A DNA stretch of 64,000 nt from Photobacterium profundum (GCF_003026285.1 NZ_PYOD01000002.1:806001-870000), one strand, 5' to 3'; shown: positions 35,632 to 44,932, numbered from the stretch's first letter. Made by a program: numbers and translations. The notes: generated by a model from the sequence alone, not told the origin.

Positions 35632-36633
35632 ATGGGATCTGCCTGTATTCAATACATAAAAAAAGAATGGTTCTTAATGGGAATGTTAGCCGCAATTGCA
35701 TTGGCTGCTATCTTACCGTCATTAGGGCAATCGGGCGGTTTATTGCATCTCGATACCATTACAGGTTTAGGTATCGCTTTAATCTTCTTTTTGCACGGTG
35801 TTGGCTTATCGCCACAAGCGATCAAACAAGGTATTAGCAATTGGCGTTTGCATATCTTTGTACAAAGCGCGACGTTTATTGTGTACCCCTTATTATGGTT
35901 GTTATTCGGTCCTGCTTTTCAAGCTGTTATGCCATCGGCATTGGCTTTTGGTTTTTGCTACTTGTTTGTCTTGCCGAGTACAATTTCTTCATCTGTCGCA
36001 ATGACCAGTGTTGCCAAAGGAAACGTGCCAGCTGCGATATTCAATGCATCGTTATCGAGTTTGCTAGGCGTGTTAATAACGCCGTTTCTCATTCAACTAT
36101 TCATGGGGATGGAAGGGGTTAAACTCGATATTCTCGATACTGTATTATCCATTTCAAAATTGCTGTTATTACCTATGGTTGTAGGGCAGCTTTGTCGACC
36201 TATTGCATTAAAAGTGCTGGAAAAAAGAAAAACAATTATTAATAAAATTGATAAATGGGTTATTTTACTGATTGTCTATAATGCCTTCAGTGATTCTGTT
36301 GCTGATGGTATTTGGCATAATTTTGAATGGCAAACATTGGGCGTTGCGTTAATCGCTGCCACGTTGGTTTTATTGCTGATGGTTCACAGTATTACATGGG
36401 CTGCTCGCCGTGCTGGTTTTAGCCGTGAAGATGAGATAACCGCTGTTTTTTGTGGCACCAAGAAAACACTGGCAGCTGGGGTGCCAATGGCGAAAGTGAT
36501 ATTCGGTGCAAACCCAATGTTAGGTATGATCTTGTTACCGATTATGTTTTATCACCAGATTCAAATATTTTATTGCGCAATACTGGCCAATCGTTATGCC
36601 AAGGAAGCAGAGTTGATGACTGAAAATGAGTGA
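35632..36633 (+). CDS. SBF-like (bile acid:sodium symporter, YfeH-type) transporter
   Basis: 333 residues, ten hydrophobic segments. GIALIFFLHGVGLSPQAIKQG, FVLPSTISSSVAMTSVAKGNVPAAIFNASLSSLLGVLITP and FCGTKKTLAAGVPMAKVIFG are the conserved Na+-site regions of the YfeH branch of the bile acid:sodium symporter family. Substrate of this branch is unknown. The ATG at 35632 has GAAAGGATATAAT upstream. Regulated in all likelihood by the divergent AraC gene. Confidence 0.88.
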   Translation: MGSACIQYIKKEWFLMGMLAAIALAAILPSLGQSGGLLHLDTITGLGIALIFFLHGVGLSPQAIKQGISNWRLHIFVQSATFIVYPLLWLLFGPAFQAVMPSALAFGFCYLFVLPSTISSSVAMTSVAKGNVPAAIFNASLSSLLGVLITPFLIQLFMGMEGVKLDILDTVLSISKLLLLPMVVGQLCRPIALKVLEKRKTIINKIDKWVILLIVYNAFSDSVADGIWHNFEWQTLGVALIAATLVLLLMVHSITWAARRAGFSREDEITAVFCGTKKTLAAGVPMAKVIFGANPMLGMILLPIMFYHQIQIFYCAILANRYAKEAELMTENE

Positions 36634-36687
36634 TCGAGCTATCTACATTTATCTTTATGATGATTGATAAAAGTCGTATAGATATGT

Positions 36688-36722
36688 TAAAAAATGCCAG
36701 TCAATGTTGAATTGACTGGCAT
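36688..36722 (-). terminator. Terminator of the dpaL operon (minus strand)
   Basis: ATGCCAGTCAAT and ATTGACTGGCAT form a perfect 12 bp stem with a 5 nt loop. On the minus strand the stem is followed by TTTTTT, so it ends the leftward dpaL transcript. Confidence 0.88.
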
Positions 36723-36773
36723 AGTATTAAAGGGACCACTGCTTTATAATAAGAGGTACGGGCGCTTTAATGA

Positions 36774-37955
36774 TTAAAGTGACAACATGCCTTCCCAAGC
36801 AATTTGACGGTAACGATCAGCGTTGGTATCGCCTTCAGTACTGAAAATCATCACAACAGCATCTTGATCAAGCCCGATGCTCTGCGCAATTTTTTGTCCT
36901 TCAGGATGGTTAGCCAACAAGTACAGTAAACCCATAGTAATAGCACCAGATTCACCACTGGTGATAGCTTGATCACCCTTTAAAGGGTTGCCTAAAATAC
37001 GCATGCCTGTTGCTGCAACGTTGTCGTCAACAGAAACAAAGAGATCACTACAATCACGTAGAATTGGCCAGGTCACTGGATTTGGTTCACCACATGCTAG
37101 ACCAGCCATGATTGAATTTAGATCGCCTGATACATTAACCATATTGCCGTCTTCACTGGTTCCAGAGCGGAAAATACAATCAGCTACAGCAGGTTCAGCA
37201 ATGATGGCTTTGAAATTATCAGCACCTAGTCTGTCAGCTAAATAGCCCAGAATACCGCCAGCCATTGCACCTACACCAGCTTGAAGAAGCACATGTGTTG
37301 GTTGACCTTCAGGCATTTCAGCTGCTTGATCAATGGCTTCATCTGCCATTGTCATGTAACCCTGTGAGATCCACGTTGGAATTTTATCGTAACCTTCCCA
37401 AGCGGTATCTTGCACTAGCATCCAGCTATTTTCTTGGGCTGTTTTATTGGCCAATCGTACTGTGTCATCGTAGTTTACATCGGTGATGATGCATTCAGCA
37501 CCTAGCCCACGTATACGCTCTGCACTGACTAGTGAAGACCCTTTTGGCATATAAACAACCGCTTTCTGACCCATCTCTCGAGCAGCCCAAGCAACACCTG
37601 TACCGTGATTACCAGCGGTTGCTGTTGTAAAAACTAGCGGCTTGTCTAATTTTGAAGAGACTGTTTTTAAATCAATTTCAGCAATATCAATATTAAGGTA
37701 TTCAGCTAACAAACGGCCTAGCGCGTATGAGCCACCAAGTACCTTAAAAGCATTTAGCCCAAAGCGGTGAGATTCATCTTTCACTAAGATTGATTTTACA
37801 CCTAGCTTTTCAGCTAATAATGGTAATGAAACCAAAGGTGTAGGTTTATAGCCTTCTATTTGGCCATGAAACGCACGAGCTTGTTTAGCAATGTCTTTAT
37901 TAAAGATTGGCGATGTTTGGCCAGTATAAAAACTGTTTTTAGATACGTTAAGCAT
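36774..37955 (-). CDS. dpaL: Diaminopropionate ammonia-lyase
   Basis: 393 residues, a fold type II PLP enzyme. The PLP lysine is K71 in RFGLNAFKVLGGSYAL. TTATAGNHGTGVAWAAREMG supplies the substrate-carboxylate loop, and LLQAGVGAMAGG is the phosphate-binding glycine loop. Length and the long match to the YgeX/DpaL type (IVSA-like SLVSAERIRGLGAECIITD, AWEGYDKIPTWISQGYMTMADEA) support alpha,beta-elimination of 2,3-diaminopropionate to pyruvate and two ammonia. D- or L-isomers may both serve. Third gene of a leftward operon with ridA and a YheO-type regulator. Confidence 0.92.
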   Translation of the reverse strand: MLNVSKNSFYTGQTSPIFNKDIAKQARAFHGQIEGYKPTPLVSLPLLAEKLGVKSILVKDESHRFGLNAFKVLGGSYALGRLLAEYLNIDIAEIDLKTVSSKLDKPLVFTTATAGNHGTGVAWAAREMGQKAVVYMPKGSSLVSAERIRGLGAECIITDVNYDDTVRLANKTAQENSWMLVQDTAWEGYDKIPTWISQGYMTMADEAIDQAAEMPEGQPTHVLLQAGVGAMAGGILGYLADRLGADNFKAIIAEPAVADCIFRSGTSEDGNMVNVSGDLNSIMAGLACGEPNPVTWPILRDCSDLFVSVDDNVAATGMRILGNPLKGDQAITSGESGAITMGLLYLLANHPEGQKIAQSIGLDQDAVVMIFSTEGDTNADRYRQIAWEGMLSL

Positions 37956-38015
37956 GATGTTTACTCAGAAAGAAAGGTCGAGAAAATAAGGCTACATAAG
38001 CAGCCTTGTGGTTAA

Positions 38016-38399
38016 TTATTTAATAAAAGCAATTGCTTCTACTTCTACCAAGGCATCTTTAGGTAAACGCGCCGCTTCAACACATGAACGTGCTGGCGCA
38101 ACGTCTGTTCCGAATACTTCAGTGTACACTTCGTTGAAAGCGACAAAGTTTTCCATATCAGAAAGGAAACATGTTGTTTTCAGTACTGTATCTAAACCAG
38201 CGCCACTTTCTTCAAGTACGGCTTTTAAGTTTGCAAGAGATTGACGTGCTTGCTCTTTAATACCACCTTCAACAAATGCCATGGTGCTTGGATCTAGCGG
38301 TAACTGACCAGATGTAAATACCATATCTTTAAAAGCTAAACCTTGTGAGTAAGGGCCAATTGCTGCAGGTGCAAGATCTGTATGGATTTTTGTTTTCAT
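38016..38399 (-). CDS. ridA: RidA-family enamine/imine deaminase
   Basis: 127 residues from the ATG at 38399 (AAGAGAAG upstream; the frame opens earlier but lacks a site). [23 protein letters not shown], the trimer-interface Arg/Cys region [22 protein letters not shown] and overall length fit RidA. It hydrolyses reactive enamines and imines released by PLP lyases, a natural partner for the 2-aminoacrylate made by DpaL next door. Probably specific to this operon rather than the housekeeping RidA. Confidence 0.92.
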   Translation of the reverse strand: MKTKIHTDLAPAAIGPYSQGLAFKDMVFTSGQLPLDPSTMAFVEGGIKEQARQSLANLKAVLEESGAGLDTVLKTTCFLSDMENFVAFNEVYTEVFGTDVAPARSCVEAARLPKDALVEVEAIAFIK

Positions 38400-38427
38400 T
38401 ATCTTCTCTTTATCTTTCAGTCGATTA

Positions 38428-39105
38428 TTACGCTTTAAATTCGCGAATATATTTATAAATGGCATGACGAGTGATTCCAAGATGCTCGGAAACCATCGCT
38501 GTTGCCTCTTTTAATTCAAAGATGCCGTTTTCAAGCAATAATTTAGTAATTGCTTTGTTTCGGCCCTTTAGGTTGATCGATGCATCCCCGTCAATTTCGA
38601 GTACAGCATGATTAATTGCTTGCTCTATTACATCTGTTGCCGATGAACTGAAATTCTCGCTAACGCCGACATGTGAATGCGCCATATCAGGCATGAGTGT
38701 TTTAATTATTTCTGGAAAAGGATGGGACAAGTTCATGTTGATACAGAACAAGCCAATCGGTTTGCCATTTTCACCAGCCAATACGCAAGTTGTTGATTTC
38801 AATAAAGAGCCATCTTTACTGTTGGTGAAGTAACTCTTTGGCGTCACTTCGCCTGTTTTTTCGATCAGGCTGAGCATTTTTAATCCCAAATCCGTGATCG
38901 GTGAGCCAACTTTACGACCAGTATGGTGTCCATTCACTATCTTGACGACTGACTTCTCAAAACTTTCGAACGAGTGGATTACCACTTCACAGTGAGGACC
39001 AATGAAGTCAGCAATCGTGTCGGCAAGCCTAAAATAAGTTACCAGGAACTCTCGATCTTTGTCGGTAAACTCTGCATTAAACGCTGAATATGCTACTGGT
39101 TTCAT
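38428..39105 (-). CDS. YheO/DauR-type PAS-HTH transcriptional regulator
   Basis: 225 residues. The N-terminal two-thirds is the YheO-like PAS domain ([66 protein letters not shown]). The C-terminus is the DauR-type HTH ([28 protein letters not shown]). This family often controls D-amino-acid or cyclic-amino-acid catabolism, DauR of D-arginine use being the known example. First gene of the ridA-dpaL operon, facing the M24-M20 operon across an operator-rich 350 bp. It most likely controls both directions. Confidence 0.88.
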   Translation of the reverse strand: MKPVAYSAFNAEFTDKDREFLVTYFRLADTIADFIGPHCEVVIHSFESFEKSVVKIVNGHHTGRKVGSPITDLGLKMLSLIEKTGEVTPKSYFTNSKDGSLLKSTTCVLAGENGKPIGLFCINMNLSHPFPEIIKTLMPDMAHSHVGVSENFSSSATDVIEQAINHAVLEIDGDASINLKGRNKAITKLLLENGIFELKEATAMVSEHLGITRHAIYKYIREFKA

Positions 39106-39110
39106 TTTGG

Positions 39111-39336
39111 TTCACTATAGTTAACTAATTCTGTTAACTATAGTGGTCTTCATAAGCCCAAAAGACAAGTTCAAAATCAATTTTGTGTAACTATAAAACT
39201 ATAAAATGCGATGTCAGGCAACTCTAAAGTTCACTAAATATAACTAAAATTGATTTTAATCACAAGTTTATTCAAATTAGGTACCCTTTAGGTCACTAAA
39301 GTTAACTGCGCGACTTGGGTCACATTATTTAACTGA
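39111..39336. promoter_or_regulatory. Array of TCACTA-N4-TAACT operator-like repeats
   Basis: The perfect inverted pair CACTATAGTTAAC (39113-39125) / GTTAACTATAGTG (39133-39145) sits just upstream of the regulator gene. Related direct copies are at 39230-39248 (TTCACTAAATATAACTAAA), 39291-39308 (GGTCACTAAAGTTAACTG) and 39318-39336 (GGTCACATTATTTAACTGA), plus a degenerate tandem near 39187-39207. They occupy most of the divergent intergenic region and are the likely binding sites of the YheO-type regulator. Confidence 0.75.
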
Positions 39337-39456
39337 ATAGTCAGTAACATGCAGCTCCCTAACGTAAACAATATTGAACTGTGTAGCGGTTAATCGTTCA
39401 CTTTTGTGCACTGCAACTAGTTGCTATACGACCATTACAATAAGGAAGAGGTTGCA

Positions 39457-40623
39457 ATGACTAACTATTTACAACGTGGTTTTGAACAGTCTGAGTTTGA
39501 ACATAGAACAGCACGTGCACAGAAAGTTATGCACGAAATGAATTTGGACGCGATGATTTTCACTACTGAACCTAATGTGCGTTATTTCACCGGTTTTCAC
39601 ACTCAGTTCTGGCACAGCCCGACTCGTCCTTGGTTTGTTATTGTGCCAGCAGAAGGTAAGCCAATTGCGGTTATTCCTGAAATTGGTGCAAGTGGTATGG
39701 CGGGAACCTGGATTGAAAACATCATTACTTGGCCATCGCCTCGCCCTGAAGATGATGGCATCAGCTTAGTGGCGAGTGCATTGAATTCATTGCCATGTCG
39801 CCATGGTCGAGTGGGTGCAACATTGGGTATTGAATCCCACTTACGTATGCCTGTTAACAATTACTTGAAGTTAACCACCATGGTTAAAAAAGAGTTTGTT
39901 GATGTATCACTGGCAATGCATGAGTTACGTCAAATTAAATCTCAAGCAGAAATTGAGAAGACGCGTGAAATTTGTCGAATTACTAATCTTGGTTTTAACA
40001 AGGTTCCTGACTACGCCCGTTCAGGTATGACTGAACGTGAAATTTGTAAGCAGTTCCGTATCGACATGCTGTTAGACGGTGCTGATGAATGTCCGTATAT
40101 CATTGCGGGTTCTGGCCCTGATGGTTACGACAGCATCATTATGGGACCGACAGATCGCATTATTGAAGAGGGTGATGTGCTGATCATTGATACCGGTGCA
40201 GTACGTGACGGATATTTCTCTGATTTTGACCGTAATTGGGCATTTGGTCATGCAAGTGAACAAACTAAAGCTGCATACCGTGCGACTTATGAGGCAACCA
40301 CGAAAGGCTTTGAAGCTGCACGTCCAGGTGCCACAACTACCGACATCTATAACGCGATGTGGGGAGTATTAGAGTCGAACGGCGCACTTGGCAATGACGT
40401 TGGTCGACTAGGTCATGGTCTAGGTATGGAGTTAACAGAGCGCCCATCAAATACGGCTACCGATAACACAGTATTGAAGCCTGGCATGGTAATGACCCTT
40501 GAGCCTGGCATGGTATATGCGCCAGGTAAATCAATGGTTCACGAAGAGAACATCGTGATCACTGAGAACGGAGCGGAATGGCTAAGTGAGCGTGCTGAGC
40601 CTGAATTAATCGTAATTAAGTAA
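39457..40623 (+). CDS. M24 (Xaa-Pro peptidase/creatinase-fold) hydrolase
   Basis: 388 residues from the ATG at 39457 with AAGGAAGAGG upstream. N-terminal creatinase-like domain (to about 150), then a pita-bread domain with the five metal ligands: Asp in IIDTGAVRDG, Asp in YFSDFDR, His in LGHGLGMELTE, Glu in MTLEPGM, and Glu in VHEENIVI. M24 proteins include prolidase, creatinase and ectoine hydrolase DoeA. Without peptidase context, and with an M20 amidohydrolase in the operon, a ring- or amide-opening hydrolase is as likely as a dipeptidase. First gene of the rightward operon. Confidence 0.88.
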   Translation: MTNYLQRGFEQSEFEHRTARAQKVMHEMNLDAMIFTTEPNVRYFTGFHTQFWHSPTRPWFVIVPAEGKPIAVIPEIGASGMAGTWIENIITWPSPRPEDDGISLVASALNSLPCRHGRVGATLGIESHLRMPVNNYLKLTTMVKKEFVDVSLAMHELRQIKSQAEIEKTREICRITNLGFNKVPDYARSGMTEREICKQFRIDMLLDGADECPYIIAGSGPDGYDSIIMGPTDRIIEEGDVLIIDTGAVRDGYFSDFDRNWAFGHASEQTKAAYRATYEATTKGFEAARPGATTTDIYNAMWGVLESNGALGNDVGRLGHGLGMELTERPSNTATDNTVLKPGMVMTLEPGMVYAPGKSMVHEENIVITENGAEWLSERAEPELIVIK

Positions 40624-40702
40624 TAAAAATTTTGCCCAAGACCCTGTGCCATGTTGAGGGAATTCGACATGGCAACATATAACTATAAGAAAGATCATAA
40701 TC

Positions 40703-41473
40703 ATGCAAACGATTGAAGAGTTCAAAAAATTTGAAACCCCCCTTGCCCATACACAAGCTTCACGTATTAATCGCACCCACATCGGGTTAGTTCAACTGAG
40801 TACAGATCACTCCCTAGAAATGGACTGGGCAAAATTGCTTGGTACGCAGGCTGGTGTATTCAGTTCTCGTGTTTATTACAGTAGTGAAATGACCCCAGAA
40901 GCGTTAGATCAGATCGCAGTCGGTATTAGCGAAGCCTCTGATTTAATTGCAACAGGTTTGCCGATGGATGTAATGGCATTTGGATGTACTTCTGCTTCTA
41001 TCATCATTGGTGAAGAAAAAGTCGCGAATTTGTTGACTAAAAACCGCGGTGATATTCCAGCGACGAACCCTTGGACTGCCGCTCAAGCAGCATTCAAATA
41101 TTTGGGTGCAAAGAAAATTGCGGTTTTCTCTCCTTATACAACAGAAGTTAACCTTCCTCTCTATCAACAACTAACCAACGCTGGTTTTGATGTTGTTGTT
41201 CTTGGCTCGCTGGGTATTGAAAAAGATACCGATATTACCACTGTTGCGAAAGAGTCGATGTTTCAATCTCTGGATCAAATTTTACCTGAATCTGGTGCTG
41301 ACTTGGTCTTCATGTCTTGTACCAATTTACGTGTACTTGATCATATCCAAGAAATTGAAGAGAAATTTGATATCCCTGTTGTGTGCAGTAATTCAGCCAT
41401 GTTCTGGCATGCCATGCACCTCACTGGAAAGTCTCCACAATGTCCAGGCTACGGACGTTTATTGAATCAATAA
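40703..41473 (+). CDS. Asp/Glu racemase-superfamily enzyme (maleate isomerase/EutA-like)
   Basis: 256 residues with both catalytic cysteines of the Asp/Glu/hydantoin racemase fold: AFGCTSASIIIG in the first half and LVFMSCTNLRVLD in the second. The layout is that of maleate cis-trans isomerase and arylmalonate decarboxylase. EutA of hydroxyectoine-utilisation clusters belongs to the same group. It probably racemises or isomerises the substrate of the pathway. A hairpin (40648-40673) lies in the 79 bp gap after the M24 gene. Confidence 0.85.
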   Translation: MQTIEEFKKFETPLAHTQASRINRTHIGLVQLSTDHSLEMDWAKLLGTQAGVFSSRVYYSSEMTPEALDQIAVGISEASDLIATGLPMDVMAFGCTSASIIIGEEKVANLLTKNRGDIPATNPWTAAQAAFKYLGAKKIAVFSPYTTEVNLPLYQQLTNAGFDVVVLGSLGIEKDTDITTVAKESMFQSLDQILPESGADLVFMSCTNLRVLDHIQEIEEKFDIPVVCSNSAMFWHAMHLTGKSPQCPGYGRLLNQ

Positions 41474-41497
41474 TTGATGACAGGAAAGGATTAGATC

Positions 41498-42466
41498 ATG
41501 ACAAATACAATGAAAGGTTGGATCGCGGCGATATTTATCGGTTCACTTTGGGGTATTCCGTGGATTGTTGGTACGCCAATTTTGGAAGTAATGGATCCAC
41601 AAGTATTGGTGTGGGCACGTTATACCGTTGCCTTTATTACTTTAGGGATCGTATTTAATGTCGGTTTGGCAACTGGAAAGCTGAAGAAAAAACAAGATTT
41701 TAAACTGACGTGGGCTAATCGCCATGATGTGTTTTGGGCTGCGGCTTGCGGCATTATTGGGCAGGGAGCGTTCAGTTTCTTCTCATTTTTATCGCTGGAT
41801 TATATTACAGCCTCAGAGAATGGCGTTATCCAAGGATTAATCCCTATTCTTATCTTGAGTGTCGGCTTCTTTCGTCATAATGCGCGCTTTAATATGATGC
41901 AAATGGTTGCTGCACTGGGTGCATTTGCGGGTGTTGCGATTCTAGTGATGGATCCAAACTCAGAAACTAATGGCTTTAATATTGGTCACCTAATTTGTTT
42001 GGCAAGTGCTGCTAGCTTTGCATGTACGGCTTATGCTCGTGCAGAATTAGCTGAAAAGTATGGCTCTGTTGCCACTATGTTCCACCAGTTCGTTTTTGCC
42101 TCTATTGGTTTTGGTTTTTACTTAATGTTCTCTGGCGCAGACTTCTCGTCAGCACTGGGTATTTTCAGTTCACCATTACGTATTCTATGTATCGTTATTC
42201 TGGGTGTGGGTATTTCTGGTACGAGTTATCTTGTTTACATTTACGCGATGGAGCGTGTAGGTGTTGATGGCACAGGTATGGCTCTGAACCTAATGCCACT
42301 GTCTTCGTTTGTATTAGCAGTCTTTGCACTAGGTGAAGCCGTAACACCTATGCGTCTGCTTGCGATTGGTGTCGTTATTGCTTCTATGGTGTTGTTCATG
42401 AAGTTTGGACGTGAAAAAGCATCTGAACAAGAGACAGTATTAAAACCTGTAACAGATTCTCAGTAA
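41498..42466 (+). CDS. EamA/DMT-family transporter, copy 1
   Basis: 322 residues, ten membrane helices in two EamA repeats. Starts MTNTMKGWIAAIFIGSLWGIPW. Shares long blocks with the next gene: GIIGQGAFSFFSFLSL, ENGVIQG, EKYGSVATM, GVGISGTSYLV and MALNLMPL. 24 bp after the racemase-like gene. DMT carriers move amino acids and small metabolites; the operon context suggests uptake or export of the pathway's amino-acid-like compound. Confidence 0.92.
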   Translation: MTNTMKGWIAAIFIGSLWGIPWIVGTPILEVMDPQVLVWARYTVAFITLGIVFNVGLATGKLKKKQDFKLTWANRHDVFWAAACGIIGQGAFSFFSFLSLDYITASENGVIQGLIPILILSVGFFRHNARFNMMQMVAALGAFAGVAILVMDPNSETNGFNIGHLICLASAASFACTAYARAELAEKYGSVATMFHQFVFASIGFGFYLMFSGADFSSALGIFSSPLRILCIVILGVGISGTSYLVYIYAMERVGVDGTGMALNLMPLSSFVLAVFALGEAVTPMRLLAIGVVIASMVLFMKFGREKASEQETVLKPVTDSQ

Positions 42467-42538
42467 TTCACTATTAGGCAGTACGTAACAGTGCTGCCAA
42501 TTCAATCCTATTTGATTAACGTATCGACTGGAAAGATC

Positions 42539-43510
42539 ATGAATATAACAAAGAAAGATGCACTGTGCGGATGGATTGCAGCCATTGCTGTAGCTATTAT
42601 TTGGGGCGTTACGGGAGTTGTTTCGAAGCCGCTGTCTATGGCCGTTGATCCTATGACCCTTGTTTTCTTCCGTTATGTCACTGCTGTAATTGGTTTAACG
42701 ATTATTTATAGCTTTACGTCTCGTAGTGAAAGTCTCAGTAAAGACCTTGGTAAGTCTCTAAAAATTGAAAAGAAAGATTACCTAAGAATTGCATTATGTG
42801 GAATCGTTGGCCAAGGGGTGTTTTCACTCTTTAATTTTCTCTCTTTATCCCATATTGGTGCCACAGAGAATGGTGTGATTCAAGGTATGCAGCCATTTGC
42901 CACTGTCTTTTTTGGCATGATGTTCATGAATTTTAGAATGAACAAGGTTCAGTGGGGAGCATTTATTGCATCAGCTGTTTGTATTTATGCAATGAGTGTT
43001 GGACCAACTAATAGTATAGAAGGTGGTACACCTCTACTTGGCTATGTTTATGTAACTTGTTCAATGTTAGCACTTGCATGGACGGCTCACCTGCGTGCAA
43101 GTCTTGCAGATAAGTATGGTTCTGTTGTGTCAATGCTGTATCAATATATATCAGTTGCAGCGTTGGGTATTGTAATGGTCTTTGTACTGGATTTAGACTT
43201 ATCACAAATTAATATTATTTTATCTAGCCCATTACTAATTGGTTTACTTATTTTCCTTGGCACAGGTATTTCTGGGGGGAGCTACCTAGTTCAGCTTTAC
43301 TCATTTAAACGTATTGGTGTAGAGAAAGCCACAATGGCACTAAACCTAATGCCGTTAGTCGGGTACTTAGTTGCTGTTATGACACTTGGCGAGGAAATGG
43401 TACTGGGTAAAACAATTGTTGTGTCACTAATTGTTGTTGCACTGTACGTATTTACTAAGTTTGAAACAAAAGAAACTGACGAAAAAGCCTTAAAACCTCA
43501 AGAAGCTTAA
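42539..43510 (+). CDS. EamA/DMT-family transporter, copy 2
   Basis: 323 residues from the ATG at 42539 (GGAAAG upstream; an in-frame GTG at 42491 would add 16 non-conserved residues). Ten helices. A tandem paralogue of the preceding gene, matching it in GIVGQGVFSLFNFLSL, ENGVIQG, DKYGSVVSM, GTGISGGSYLV and MALNLMPL. Two divergent tandem copies may form a heterodimer, or carry substrate and product separately. Confidence 0.9.
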   Translation: MNITKKDALCGWIAAIAVAIIWGVTGVVSKPLSMAVDPMTLVFFRYVTAVIGLTIIYSFTSRSESLSKDLGKSLKIEKKDYLRIALCGIVGQGVFSLFNFLSLSHIGATENGVIQGMQPFATVFFGMMFMNFRMNKVQWGAFIASAVCIYAMSVGPTNSIEGGTPLLGYVYVTCSMLALAWTAHLRASLADKYGSVVSMLYQYISVAALGIVMVFVLDLDLSQINIILSSPLLIGLLIFLGTGISGGSYLVQLYSFKRIGVEKATMALNLMPLVGYLVAVMTLGEEMVLGKTIVVSLIVVALYVFTKFETKETDEKALKPQEA

Positions 43511-43518
43511 TTGATAGA

Positions 43519-43549
43519 TGCGCAGTGGTAATGTACCACTGCGCAGATT
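43519..43549 (+). promoter_or_regulatory. Intercistronic hairpin before the M20 gene
   Basis: TGCGCAGTGGTA-ATG-TACCACTGCGCA is a perfect 12 bp stem with a 3 nt loop, followed by GATTTTG. Strong enough to act as a partial terminator or 3'-end stabiliser within the operon. Confidence 0.6.
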
Positions 43550-43565
43550 TTGTTGGAGAATATAA

Positions 43566-44720
43566 ATGACCATTGAACAGAAAGTTATCGACTGGCGTCG
43601 TCACTTACATAAGCATCCTGAATTTGGTACTGAAGAGTATAAAACATCAGAATTTGTTGCCAACAAACTAGAAGAGTTTGGGCTTGACGTTCATCGCGGT
43701 ATTGGTGGTACTGGTGTTGTAGGGATTCTAAGGTGTGGCAATAGCAATCGCTCTATTGGTCTACGCGCTGATATGGATGCATTGCGCATTTGCGAGGCTA
43801 ATACATTCTCTCATGCATCTATTCATGATGGCGCAATGCATGCCTGCGGTCATGACGGTCATACCGCGATGCTTCTTGGGGCCGCACACGAGTTATCAAA
43901 AAATAGAAACTTTGATGGCACAGTCTACTTTATTTTTCAGCCGGATGAAGAGCGTGGTACTGGTGCAAAAGCAATGATCAAGGATGGCCTATTCACGCGT
44001 TGGAATATGGATGCAATTTATGCCATGCATAACTTGCCTGGTATTCCAGAAGGGCAATTTTTAACGCGACCTAGTTCGTTAATGGCCAGCGAAAGCAGCT
44101 TTGAAATTGATGTTATTGCAACGGGTGGTCATGCGGCTATGCCACATATGGGTACCGATCCGATAGTTGTCGGTGCGCAGATTGTTACCGCAATGCAGAC
44201 GATTATATCGCGTAATCTGAGCGCGATTAATGAAACTGCAGTTCTTTCAGTGACTGAGTTTGCCACTAACGGCACTGTGAACGTTATTCCATCTCAGGTG
44301 AAGATTACGGGTGATACTCGTAGTTTTACTGATGAAGCATTAGGCAAGATTGAAAAAGCGATTGAGCGTATTGTTGCTGGTCAATGTATGTCGGCAGGTG
44401 TGGATTATAAGTACCATTTCAATAATAGCTTCCTTTCTACCATTAATACCCCAGAAGAGACAGCACGCGCTATTAAAGCCGCAGAGAAGGTAGTCGGTGC
44501 TGAAAACGTGAATGGTAGTTGTGAACCCTTCACTATCAGTGAAGACTTCTCTTTCATGCTTCGTGAAGTGAAAGGTTGTTATATTTTGGTTGGTAATGGG
44601 CAGGGGGAATGTGGTGGTACGGCACTGCATAATCCACTGTATGATTTTAATGACAATATTTTAATGAAAGGTGTGAATTATTGGCAGGCGCTTGTAGAAG
44701 GTCAGCTTAATAAAGGCTAG
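43566..44720 (+). CDS. M20 amidohydrolase (N-acyl amino acid deacylase type)
   Basis: 384 residues. Metal-site motifs of the M20D group: RRHLHKHPEFGTEE, GLRADMDALRI, MHACGHDGHTAMLLG, FQPDEERGTGAKAMI, and a late His in LHNPLYDFNDN. A dimerisation domain is inserted at about 185-295. Such enzymes deacylate N-acyl amino acids or hippurate; DoeB, which deacetylates N-acetyl-diaminobutyrate in ectoine breakdown, is in this group. Last gene of the operon. A diamino acid freed here could feed DpaL on the opposite strand. Confidence 0.92.
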   Translation: MTIEQKVIDWRRHLHKHPEFGTEEYKTSEFVANKLEEFGLDVHRGIGGTGVVGILRCGNSNRSIGLRADMDALRICEANTFSHASIHDGAMHACGHDGHTAMLLGAAHELSKNRNFDGTVYFIFQPDEERGTGAKAMIKDGLFTRWNMDAIYAMHNLPGIPEGQFLTRPSSLMASESSFEIDVIATGGHAAMPHMGTDPIVVGAQIVTAMQTIISRNLSAINETAVLSVTEFATNGTVNVIPSQVKITGDTRSFTDEALGKIEKAIERIVAGQCMSAGVDYKYHFNNSFLSTINTPEETARAIKAAEKVVGAENVNGSCEPFTISEDFSFMLREVKGCYILVGNGQGECGGTALHNPLYDFNDNILMKGVNYWQALVEGQLNKG

Positions 44721-44755
44721 AACACACACTATATAATAATTGCTCCGTATTATGA

Positions 44756-44795
44756 TAACAGAGGCTTGTAATGTTCAGGCTTCTGTTAGCCTTTA
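44756..44795 (+). terminator. Probable terminator of the M24-M20 operon
   Basis: TAACAGAGGC (44756-44765) pairs with GCTTCTGTTA (44779-44788) at nine of ten positions, followed by GCCTTTATTG. The T-tract is weak, but position fits the operon end. Confidence 0.5.
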
Positions 44796-44932
44796 TTGTG
44801 TTTAGAGTATTCCCACCTGTGGATATAACTTGCATTGATTTATATTTATCCCTAACGACTAATAGTAAAAATATAGCAAGCTAATGCCGATAGCTTATCG
44901 ATACTTATAGTCTTAAGAAAAAGGAGTTTGTT

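Noticed and set aside
39249-39264. CRP-like site ATTGATTTTAATCACA in the divergent promoter
   Set aside because: Only one good half site; could be chance in AT-rich DNA, so not listed as a feature.
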